Below are positions 1 to 6,063 of a stretch of 41,378 bases of DNA, piece after piece. The translations under genes and the position numbers were made by a program. The DNA comes from Pseudoflavonifractor sp. Marseille-P3106. GTDB taxonomy: Bacteria > Bacillota > Clostridia > Oscillospirales > Oscillospiraceae. Position 1 is the stretch's first letter, and every line of letters starts with the position of its first letter. The notes beneath the pieces were generated by a model that saw only the letters and a list, made by a program, of their open reading frames with translations, was not told the origin of the DNA and searched no databases. The stretch spans positions 1 through 41,378 of the forward strand of contig LT827107.1 of assembly GCA_900169975.1 (NCBI GenBank). Direction: 5' to 3'.

Positions 1-79
1 TGTCAACTACTTTTTTCAGCCCTTTCGGACCCTTCCGATCCCTCGACTCGTTCCCGCCCTGCTCAACAGGTGCTCGAAT

Positions 80-108
80 AATATATCAAAACCACACCCG
101 TTTGTCAA
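80..108 (-). promoter_or_regulatory. Strong SigA promoter reading off the left edge
   Basis: On the minus strand a perfect -35 TTGACA (103-108) is separated by exactly 17 nt from a -10 TATATT (80-85). The transcript would run toward base 1. A second TTGACA is visible in the same orientation at bases 1-6, its -10 lying outside the window, so the two would be tandem promoters. Tandem near-consensus promoters without an ORF between them are typical of rRNA or tRNA operons in Firmicutes. That assignment is inference because the transcribed gene is not in view. Confidence 0.65.
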
Positions 109-144
109 CGCTTTTTTCGCATTTTCTCAAAAAACCCATTTTGC

Positions 145-173
145 TTGCGCAGAACGTCGATATACATTATAAT
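145..173 (+). promoter_or_regulatory. Putative metA promoter
   Basis: A perfect -10 TATAAT lies at 168-173, 17 nt after a weak -35 TTGCGC (145-150). Transcription would begin near 180, leaving a leader of only about 28 nt before the metA start. That is too short for a SAM riboswitch or T-box, so any methionine control must act elsewhere. Confidence 0.55.
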
Positions 174-207
174 AGGAAAAATCTTTTCTCCAGGGAGGTC
201 CGTTCCT

Positions 208-1125
208 ATGCCCATCCGAATCCCAGACTCTCTTCCGGCCCGCTCGGTGCTGGACAGCGAAAACATCTTTGTCATGACGGAATACCGGGCCGTCCACCAG
301 GACATCCGGCCGCTGAACGTGCTGATCCTCAATTTGATGCCCACTAAGATCGTCACGGAGACGCAGCTGCTCCGCAAGCTGTCCAACACGCCGCTGCAGA
401 TTCAGGTGGAACTGCTGCGGACCGCCAGCTACCAGTCCCAGCACACGGATGAAGATCACCTGGAATCTTTCTATACCACATTTCAGGCGGTCAAAGGACG
501 GAATTTCGACGGTCTCATCATCACCGGTGCTCCTGTGGAGAATCTGGATTTTGACCAGGTGGACTATTGGGAGGAGCTGCTGGAGATCATGGAATGGTCC
601 AAGCACCACGTTCACTCTACCCTCCATATTTGCTGGGGGGCCCAGGCCGGCCTCTACTTCCACCATGGCATTCCCAAATATGAGCTCCCCCGCAAACTTT
701 CCGGCGTCTTTGAACACCGGGTGCTCAAGCCCTCTTCCCCGCTGTTTCGCGGCTTTGACGACCGCTTTTACGCCCCGCACTCCCGCTATACCGAGGTGCG
801 CCGCAGCGACATTCTGGCTGTTCCCGGACTGGAACTGATCGCGGATTCCCCGGAAGCCGGGGTATTTGCAGTCAAAACCGAGGATTCCAGGCAGTTCTTC
901 ATCATGGGTCACCCAGAGTATGACCCCGACACCCTTGCCAGGGAGTACCGCCGGGATTTGGAGAAAGGGCTGGAGATTCCTGTCCCCGCCCATTACTTCC
1001 CAGACGACGATCCCGCTCAGGCACCCGTGGTGCGCTGGCGAAGCGCCGGACAGCTGCTCTACACCAACTGGCTCAATTACTATGTTTACCAAACCACGCC
1101 CTACGATCTGCGGACGCTCCTTTGA
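208..1125 (+). CDS. metA: Homoserine O-acyltransferase MetA, acetyl-CoA type predicted
   Basis: MetA acylates the hydroxyl of L-homoserine, the first committed step of methionine synthesis. The 305-residue protein has the usual family length. The acyl-accepting cysteine is Cys142 (HICWGAQAG), and the catalytic His235 and Glu237 sit in GHPEYD, at the canonical positions. Residue 111 is Glu (GAPVE). In characterised MetA proteins Glu111 favours acetyl-CoA and Gly111 favours succinyl-CoA, so this is predicted to be a homoserine O-acetyltransferase despite the common 'succinyltransferase' label. The ATG at 208 is chosen because AGGGAGG lies at 192-198 and the protein then begins [12 protein letters not shown], as in homologues; the frame is open further upstream to 145. 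It is a single-gene unit facing the minus-strand RNA at 1147-1507. Confidence 0.93.
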   Translation: MPIRIPDSLPARSVLDSENIFVMTEYRAVHQDIRPLNVLILNLMPTKIVTETQLLRKLSNTPLQIQVELLRTASYQSQHTDEDHLESFYTTFQAVKGRNFDGLIITGAPVENLDFDQVDYWEELLEIMEWSKHHVHSTLHICWGAQAGLYFHHGIPKYELPRKLSGVFEHRVLKPSSPLFRGFDDRFYAPHSRYTEVRRSDILAVPGLELIADSPEAGVFAVKTEDSRQFFIMGHPEYDPDTLAREYRRDLEKGLEIPVPAHYFPDDDPAQAPVVRWRSAGQLLYTNWLNYYVYQTTPYDLRTLL

Positions 1126-1146
1126 GCCGGGTTCCAAAACCGTCGC

Positions 1147-1188
1147 AAAAACACCAACCCCCCGGCCATCCGTTGTGACCGGGGGGTT
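1147..1188 (-). terminator. Intrinsic terminator of the minus-strand RNA
   Basis: AACCCCCCGG (1156-1165) pairs with CCGGGGGGTT (1179-1188), a 10-bp stem. Read on the minus strand it is followed by GGTG and five U (1147-1151). Read on the plus strand the hairpin is followed by ACTGCTGAG with no U tract. It therefore suits the minus-strand transcript better than metA, although it could also slow metA read-through. Confidence 0.7.
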
Positions 1189-1507
1189 ACTGCTGAGTAG
1201 GGTCTACCAAATTGAATACCTCTTCTTTCTACAGGATGTTCGCTCCGCTGTGATCTGAACGCGGGATCAATTCTTCGCCTTGCAGTTACCTTGGAACCCT
1301 TGATGCGCTTCATTCGCCCTGCATCGACGAACCGTCGCTTCCGCAGGAGTGGCTGGAGCTGCGTTCTCACACGTGTGAGCCAGTTCGGAATCTGCTGTGC
1401 TGAATTGCCAATCCAGATCTCGCTTTGCCGAGAAGCCTTTGGCTTCCCCTTCCAGAAAGGGTTTCTGGCCGGACCTCCTAGCCCATTGGATTCACCTCTT
1501 TCTTTCT
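1147..1507 (-). ncRNA. Candidate structured non-coding RNA of about 360 nt
   Basis: This stretch lies between a consensus minus-strand promoter (1514-1542) and an intrinsic terminator (1147-1188), and no convincing reading frame fills it. From the 5' end the RNA has four hairpins nearly end to end: CCAGAAA/UUUCUGG (1468-1452), GAAGCC/GGCUUC (1446-1432), UCUCG/CGAGA (1433-1418) and CUGGAUU/AAUUCAG (1416-1400). The last contains a G-U pair that would be an A-C mismatch on the other strand, which favours minus-strand transcription. A perfect 14-bp palindrome (1366-1379) and CGACG/CGUCG (1337-1325) follow. The AGAAAGAA(A)GAGGT motif occurs near both ends. I find no tmRNA, RNase P, SRP or rod-like 6S hallmarks. 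A large clostridial RNA class such as the raiA motif is possible but unconfirmed. Confidence 0.6.
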
Positions 1508-1513
1508 GTCTGT

Positions 1514-1542
1514 ATTGTACAACGATGCAGCGTTTTTGTCAA
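1514..1542 (-). promoter_or_regulatory. Consensus SigA promoter for the minus-strand RNA
   Basis: The -35 TTGACA (1537-1542), a 17-nt spacer and the -10 TACAAT (1514-1519) are close to perfect. The start of transcription would be about 1507. It is one of the strongest promoters in the window, and no protein gene follows it. Confidence 0.8.
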
Positions 1543-1645
1543 CTGTTTCTATGCAGATTTTCCGCTCTTTTTCTTTCCTCCTTTCTATTCCATTTGTTTT
1601 CACAATGTGTTATTATAAAAATAATTGGCGAAAGAAGGGGCTTTT

Positions 1646-1984
1646 ATGACCGTAAGCGCGCTTATTTCCTCGCTCTCTCTCCATGTTTTCCACCTGGCCG
1701 ATGCAGAGCGCTCCGTCACCGGCGGCTACTGCGGCGATCTGTTGTCTTGGGTCATGGGCCGAGCCCCGGCTGGGGCCGTATGGATGACCATTATGTCCAA
1801 CGGAAACGTCGCCGGGGTGGCTTCTCTTTCGGATGTGGCCTGTGTCCTGCTCACCGAGGGGGTGGCCCCGGATCCGGATCTTCTGTCCAAGGCCAGCGAG
1901 CACGGCGTCACCATCCTGGGCTGTGCCGCCGGAACTTACGAGGCAGCCGGACGGGTGTCTGCCGCAATCGAGGGAACACGATGA
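1646..1984 (+). CDS. DRTGG-domain-like protein of the hydrogenase operon
   Basis: A 112-residue protein resembling the DRTGG domain also found in HPr kinase N-termini and phosphotransacetylase. It has a DAERSVTGGYCGDLL stretch followed by WMTIMSNGNVAGVASL. Such small proteins recur at the start of clostridial NADH-hydrogenase operons; their biochemical role is not established and a ligand-sensing or regulatory role is inference. The ATG at 1646 follows AAGAAGGGG (1632-1640); an in-frame TTG at 1625 would add seven residues without a better ribosome site. Its stop overlaps the next start (ATGA). Upstream DNA (1590-1625) is A/T-rich, with a CACAATGTG dyad at 1601-1609, but no convincing -35/-10 pair was found. 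Confidence 0.72.
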   Translation: MTVSALISSLSLHVFHLADAERSVTGGYCGDLLSWVMGRAPAGAVWMTIMSNGNVAGVASLSDVACVLLTEGVAPDPDLLSKASEHGVTILGCAAGTYEAAGRVSAAIEGTR

Positions 1985-2718
1985 GACTCTCCTTCGACCT
2001 GCATCTGCACTCCTGCCTCTCTCCCTGTGGCGGAGCGGAGAACACGCCTGCCGATCTGGCCGCCATGTGTGCGCTGGCCGGACTGGATGTTGTTGCGCTC
2101 ACCGACCACAACACCGCAGGAAACTGCGGTGCTTTTCTCCGGGCGGCGGAGCGCCACGGCCTGCTGGCTCTTCCCGGAATGGAGCTGACCACCCGGGAAG
2201 AGGTACATATTGTCTGCCTCTTTCCGGACCTGCCCTCCGCTGTCGGCTTTGATGCCCGGATCAAACCGCTTCTCCCGCCCATCCCCAACAATCCCGGCTT
2301 TTTTGGCCCTCAGCTCCTTATGGACGACACTGACCGGATTCTGGGGGAAGAAAGCGCCTTCCTCGCCGGCGCCGCCGAGATTGGCATCTACGAGGTTGCA
2401 GGATTGACCGCGCAGTATGGTGGAACGGCGTTTCCAGCCCACATCGACCGCCCCTCCTTTTCCCTTCTGTCCAACCTCGGCTTCTGGGACGCAAACATGA
2501 ACTTCCCTCTGGCCGAGCTGTCCCCGCACAGTCCCCCCGCGCTTCTTCTTCGGCCCGATTTATCAGGTGTAACACGAATCACAAACTCCGACGCGCACTA
2601 TCTGGATCAGGTCATGGACGCCCACCAGTACATGGACCTGCCTCAGCGTTCCCCCAAGGCCGTAATCCACTGGCTGAAAACGGCCAAAAACAGCGATGTC
2701 TTTTTCAGACGCACTTGA
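1981..2718 (+). CDS. PHP-domain metal-dependent phosphoesterase-like protein
   Basis: A 245-residue protein of the PHP superfamily. It shows the metal-binding motifs in order: DLHLHS (residues 6-11, His8 and His10), TDHN (41-44), GMELTT with Glu68, His76, PAHIDRPS in the middle, and SDAH near the C-terminus. PHP proteins hydrolyse phosphoesters using two or three metal ions, but the substrate here is unknown. The start overlaps the previous stop by 4 nt, implying translational coupling. PHP genes frequently sit beside DRTGG-like and HydABC genes in Clostridia, so a link to hydrogenase regulation or nucleotide signalling is plausible but unproven. Confidence 0.85.
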   Translation: MRLSFDLHLHSCLSPCGGAENTPADLAAMCALAGLDVVALTDHNTAGNCGAFLRAAERHGLLALPGMELTTREEVHIVCLFPDLPSAVGFDARIKPLLPPIPNNPGFFGPQLLMDDTDRILGEESAFLAGAAEIGIYEVAGLTAQYGGTAFPAHIDRPSFSLLSNLGFWDANMNFPLAELSPHSPPALLLRPDLSGVTRITNSDAHYLDQVMDAHQYMDLPQRSPKAVIHWLKTAKNSDVFFRRT

Positions 2719-2738
2719 AAAATTTTCGGACTGAAAGC

Positions 2739-2755
2739 GTATAAATCATTTATAC
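2739..2755. promoter_or_regulatory. Perfect 17-bp dyad upstream of hydC
   Basis: GTATAAA (2739-2745) and TTTATAC (2749-2755) are perfect inverted arms around TCA. The right arm overlaps a possible -10 TATACT (2751-2756); no good -35 sits 17 nt upstream. The dyad does not match the Rex consensus (TTGTTAA-N4-TTAACAA) expected for NADH-controlled hydrogenase genes. It lies in the 104-nt gap that splits the operon into two possible transcription units. Confidence 0.45.
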
Positions 2756-2822
2756 TGGAGAGTTCATTTTCTCAAGGCGTGAGAGATCGTCTATTCCATT
2801 ATTTGAAGGAGGAACCCCAGAC

Positions 2823-3317
2823 ATGCCCAATGTCAAAACCGCTGTCCCGTATTGCGGAACACCCGAGCAGGAGGAAAAGCTCCGTCAGGTGATCGCCGCG
2901 CACAAAGGCCAGCCCGGCGCCACTATGCCGGTGCTCCAGGCCGCCCAGGAAATCTTCGGGTATCTGCCGGAAGAGGTCCAGATCATGATCGCGGAGGGGC
3001 TGGATCTGCCTCTGTCCGAGATCTACGGCGTCGTATCCTTCTACACCCAGTTCAGCCTGAACCCCAAGGGCCGCTACCAGATTTCCGTCTGCCTGGGCAC
3101 CGCCTGCTACGTCAAAGGCGCCGGCGACATTCTCCAGGCCGTAGAGCAGAAGTTGGGGATCGCCCCCGGCGGGATCACACCCGACGGGAAGTTCTCTCTG
3201 GATGCCTGCCGCTGCATCGGCGCCTGCGGTCTGGCCCCCGTCATGATGATCAATGAGGACGTCTATGGTCGTCTCACGCCGGCACAGGTCGCCCCCATTT
3301 TGGACATGTATAAATGA
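2823..3317 (+). CDS. hydC: NADH-dependent hydrogenase subunit HydC (NuoE-like, [2Fe-2S])
   Basis: This 164-residue thioredoxin-fold protein is homologous to the 24-kDa subunit of complex I. It passes electrons between the flavin subunit HydB and the rest of the cytoplasmic HydABC complex. The [2Fe-2S] ligands are visible as Cys90 and Cys95 (CLGTAC) and Cys131 and Cys135 (CIGAC). The N-terminal helical bundle covers about residues 15-75. Start ATG 2823 follows GAAGGAGG. Its stop overlaps the next gene by ATGA. Length and order match HydC in bifurcating or NADH-linked hydrogenases. Confidence 0.9.
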   Translation: MPNVKTAVPYCGTPEQEEKLRQVIAAHKGQPGATMPVLQAAQEIFGYLPEEVQIMIAEGLDLPLSEIYGVVSFYTQFSLNPKGRYQISVCLGTACYVKGAGDILQAVEQKLGIAPGGITPDGKFSLDACRCIGACGLAPVMMINEDVYGRLTPAQVAPILDMYK

Positions 3318-3850
3318 AAGAGCTCGCCCTTTACTTTTTGGATATTGTGAAAAACTCCACCGCCGCCGGTGCCCGCCATGTGAATCTGTCCCTCTCGGAA
3401 TGTGAGGACGGAACGCTTACCGCGGTGATCTCCGACGACGGAAAAGGGATGTCCCCCGACCTGCTGGCTGCGGTATCAGACCCCTTTACCACCACCCGCA
3501 CCACCCGGAAGGTCGGCATGGGGATTCCCCTCTACCGCATGGCCGCGGAGCAGACCGGAGGCTCGCTCTCCCTGGAGAGTACGCTTGGCGCGGGAACTAC
3601 CATAACAGCGGTCTTTCATCGGGGCCATCTGGACTGCCCTCCCCTGGGAGATCTGCCGGGTGCGGCAGCGCTGATGGTCCAGGGCAGTCCCCAGGTGGAT
3701 TTCACTTTGGTCCATACCACAGTAAAAGGGAGCTATACCTTTCAAACGGAGCAGATTCGGGACCTGCTGGGGCCCGAGGTTCCCCTGGATACGCCGGAGG
3801 TCTTTCTCTGGATCAGGGAGTTCCTGGCCGAGCAGGAAGCCAACATTTGA
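3314..3850 (+). CDS. GHKL-type ATPase (histidine-kinase-like ATP-binding domain)
   Basis: A 178-residue protein made almost entirely of a HATPase_c fold. The N-box is DIVKNSTAAGA (residues 10-20), the G1 box is DDGKGM and the G2 box is GMGIPLYRM. There is no dimerisation/phosphoacceptor His domain, no sensor and no membrane segment, so it is not a complete histidine kinase; anti-sigma-factor-like kinases share this layout. Such genes are regularly found between hydC and hydB in Clostridia. A role in regulation or assembly of the hydrogenase is inference. It overlaps hydC by 4 nt, so the two are probably made in fixed ratio. Confidence 0.85.
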   Translation: MKELALYFLDIVKNSTAAGARHVNLSLSECEDGTLTAVISDDGKGMSPDLLAAVSDPFTTTRTTRKVGMGIPLYRMAAEQTGGSLSLESTLGAGTTITAVFHRGHLDCPPLGDLPGAAALMVQGSPQVDFTLVHTTVKGSYTFQTEQIRDLLGPEVPLDTPEVFLWIREFLAEQEANI

Positions 3851-3863
3851 AGGAGTGACAACT

Positions 3864-4232
3864 TTGAAGAGCCTGGAAGAACTGAAAGCCATCCGGGAAA
3901 AAATGAAGCAGCAGATGGACATCCGTGACCAGAGCGGCGACAACATCCGTGTGGTAGTGGGTATGGCTACCTGCGGCATCGCCGCGGGCGCGAAGCCCGT
4001 GCTGACCGCATTTCTGGATGAGATCCAGCGCCGCGGCCTGCGCAACGTCACCGTGGCCCAGACCGGCTGTATCGGCGTATGCCGTTTGGAGCCCATCGTG
4101 GAGGTCTATATCCCCGGTGAAGAGAAAGTCACCTATGTAAAGATGAAGCCCGATATGGTCCCCGTTGTGGTGAACGAACACCTGGTCAACCGCCGGGTCG
4201 TGACCGAGTACACCATCGGGGCCGCAGAATGA
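3864..4232 (+). CDS. Small thioredoxin-fold [2Fe-2S] ferredoxin-like protein
   Basis: A 122-residue protein resembling the [2Fe-2S] thioredoxin-like domain found at the N-terminus of HydB. It has Cys37 (ATCGIAAGAKP) and Cys69/Cys73 (GCIGVC). Only three cysteines are at cluster-type positions, whereas four normally bind a [2Fe-2S] centre, so the cluster may use another ligand, be shared or be absent. The TTG at 3864 is preferred because AGGAG (3851-3855) is 8 nt upstream; a GTG at 3855 would overlap its own ribosome site. It ends 13 nt before hydB and presumably serves as an electron carrier or assembly partner of the complex. Confidence 0.8.
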   Translation: MKSLEELKAIREKMKQQMDIRDQSGDNIRVVVGMATCGIAAGAKPVLTAFLDEIQRRGLRNVTVAQTGCIGVCRLEPIVEVYIPGEEKVTYVKMKPDMVPVVVNEHLVNRRVVTEYTIGAAE

Positions 4233-4245
4233 GGAGGCGGGGAAC

Positions 4246-6048
4246 ATGAGTCGAATTCGGTCCCATGTCATGGTCTGCTGCGGCACAGGCTGCACCTCCT
4301 CGGAAAGCCCCAAGATCGCCGAGGCTTTTGAAAAGCAGCTCAAGCTGTCGGATCTGGACAAGGAGGTCAAGGTGGTCCGTACCGGCTGCTTCGGTCTGTG
4401 CGCCATCGGCCCCATTGTCATGATCTTTCCGGAGGGGGCCTGTTACAGCCGGGTCACCGCTGAGGATGTCCCCGAGATCGTTCAGGAACACCTGGTCAAG
4501 GGCCGCATCGTCAAGCGCCTGCTGCATATGGAGAGCGACGCCGGCGATGCCGTCACCTCTCTCGCCGAGACCAAGTTCTATAAACATCAGCAGCGCATCG
4601 CCCTGCGCAACTGCGGCGTCATCGATCCCGAATCCATTGACGAATACATCGGCGTCGACGGCTATCTGGCGCTCAGCCGTATCCTGGAAAATCACGTGGA
4701 CCCTCAAACGATCATCGATACGATCAAAGCGAGCGGTCTGAGAGGCCGCGGCGGCGCCGGGTTCCCCTCCGGGAACAAGTGGCAGTTCACCAAGGACGCG
4801 GTCAGCCCCGACGGGGTGAAATACGTCTGCTGCAACGCCGATGAGGGCGACCCGGGCGCTTTCATGGACCGCTCCGTGCTGGAGGGCGACCCCTTCTCCA
4901 TACTGGAGGCCATGACCATCGCCGCCTATGCCATCGGCGGCACCCACGGTTACATCTATGTCCGCGCCGAGTATCCCATCGCCGTCAAGCGTCTGCAAAA
5001 GGCTATTGAGCTGGCCCGGGAGTACGGTCTGCTGGGCCAGGACATCCTGAACTCCGGCTTCTCCTTCGATATCGAGCTCCGGCTGGGCGCCGGCGCCTTC
5101 GTCTGCGGCGAGGAGACCGCTTTGATGACCTCCATTGAGGGGCACCGGGGCGAGCCCCGTCCCCGTCCTCCCTTCCCCGCGGTGAAGGGCCTGTTCCAGC
5201 GCCCCACCCTTCTCAACAACGTGGAGACCTACGCCAATATCACCTGGATTCTCAATAACGGCGCGGACAAATTTGCCGCCATCGGCACCGAGAAGTCCAA
5301 GGGCACCAAGGTCTTTGCTCTGGGCGGCAAGATCACCAACACCGGCCTTGTGGAGATCCCCATGGGCACCACCCTGCGGACCATCATCGAGGACATCGGC
5401 GGAGGCGTGCCCGGCGGCAAAAAGTTCAAGGCGGCCCAGACCGGCGGCCCCTCCGGCGGCTGCATCCCCGCCTCCCTCATTGACACCCCCATCGACTACG
5501 ACTCTCTGCTCTCCATCGGCTCCATGATGGGTTCCGGCGGGCTGATCGTCATGGATGAGGACAACTGTATGGTGGATATCGCCAAGTTCTTCCTCTCCTT
5601 TATCGTGGATGAATCCTGCGGAAAGTGCACCCCCTGCCGCATCGGCACCAAGCGGCTCTACGACCTGCTGTGCAAAATTACCGACGGAGAAGGCACTTTG
5701 GAGGATCTGGACACCATTGAGGAGCTGTGCTACCACCTCAAGGATTCCGCCCTGTGCGCCCTGGGTCAGTCTGCGCCCAACCCCGTGCTCTCCACGCTGA
5801 AATACTTCCGGGACGAGTATGTGGCCCACGTGGTGGAAAAGCGCTGCCCCGCCGGCGTGTGCAAGAACCTGATCCGCTATGTCATCACGCCAGACAAGTG
5901 CCGCGGCTGCACTCTGTGCGCCCGGAACTGCCCGGCCGGTGCCATTACGGGAGCGATCAAGGCACCCCACGTCATCGATACCACCAAGTGCATCAAATGC
6001 GGCGTCTGCCTGAGCAACTGCCGCTTTGACGCCATCGTGAAAATGTAA
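4246..6048 (+). CDS. hydB: NADH-dependent hydrogenase subunit HydB (NuoF-like, FMN)
   Basis: The 600-residue flavin subunit that oxidises NADH. Domains in order: an N-terminal thioredoxin-fold [2Fe-2S] domain (Cys12, Cys16, Cys48, Cys52); the 51-kDa complex I fold with the FMN/NADH glycine-rich loop GRGGAGFPSGNKW (167-179); the SLBB region; the 4Fe-4S motif CGKCTPC (Cys458, 461, 464, with Cys504); and a C-terminal pair of [4Fe-4S] ferredoxin motifs (Cys552/555/558/562 and 582/585/588/592). This is the layout of HydB in electron-bifurcating HydABC. Confirming bifurcation rather than simple NADH coupling needs biochemistry. Start ATG 4246 follows GAGGAGGCGGGG. Confidence 0.94.
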   Translation: MSRIRSHVMVCCGTGCTSSESPKIAEAFEKQLKLSDLDKEVKVVRTGCFGLCAIGPIVMIFPEGACYSRVTAEDVPEIVQEHLVKGRIVKRLLHMESDAGDAVTSLAETKFYKHQQRIALRNCGVIDPESIDEYIGVDGYLALSRILENHVDPQTIIDTIKASGLRGRGGAGFPSGNKWQFTKDAVSPDGVKYVCCNADEGDPGAFMDRSVLEGDPFSILEAMTIAAYAIGGTHGYIYVRAEYPIAVKRLQKAIELAREYGLLGQDILNSGFSFDIELRLGAGAFVCGEETALMTSIEGHRGEPRPRPPFPAVKGLFQRPTLLNNVETYANITWILNNGADKFAAIGTEKSKGTKVFALGGKITNTGLVEIPMGTTLRTIIEDIGGGVPGGKKFKAAQTGGPSGGCIPASLIDTPIDYDSLLSIGSMMGSGGLIVMDEDNCMVDIAKFFLSFIVDESCGKCTPCRIGTKRLYDLLCKITDGEGTLEDLDTIEELCYHLKDSALCALGQSAPNPVLSTLKYFRDEYVAHVVEKRCPAGVCKNLIRYVITPDKCRGCTLCARNCPAGAITGAIKAPHVIDTTKCIKCGVCLSNCRFDAIVKM

Positions 6049-6063
6049 AGGGGGCGGAACACT

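Noticed and set aside
1101-1370. 89-codon Arg-rich minus-strand frame inside the structured RNA
   Set aside because: Composition is unnatural, it lacks a ribosome site and it runs through hairpins and the terminator. The non-coding RNA explains the region better.
1590-1630. Rex-type site or clear promoter for the hydrogenase operon
   Set aside because: The A/T-rich segment has CACAATGTG and ATTAT-N4-ATAAT dyads, but no Rex consensus and no correctly spaced -35/-10 pair.
1291-1980. 475-codon plus-strand frame starting in the non-coding region and reaching the PHP gene
   Set aside because: The N-terminal half is out-of-frame read-through of the RNA and the DRTGG gene. The true PHP start is ATG 1981.
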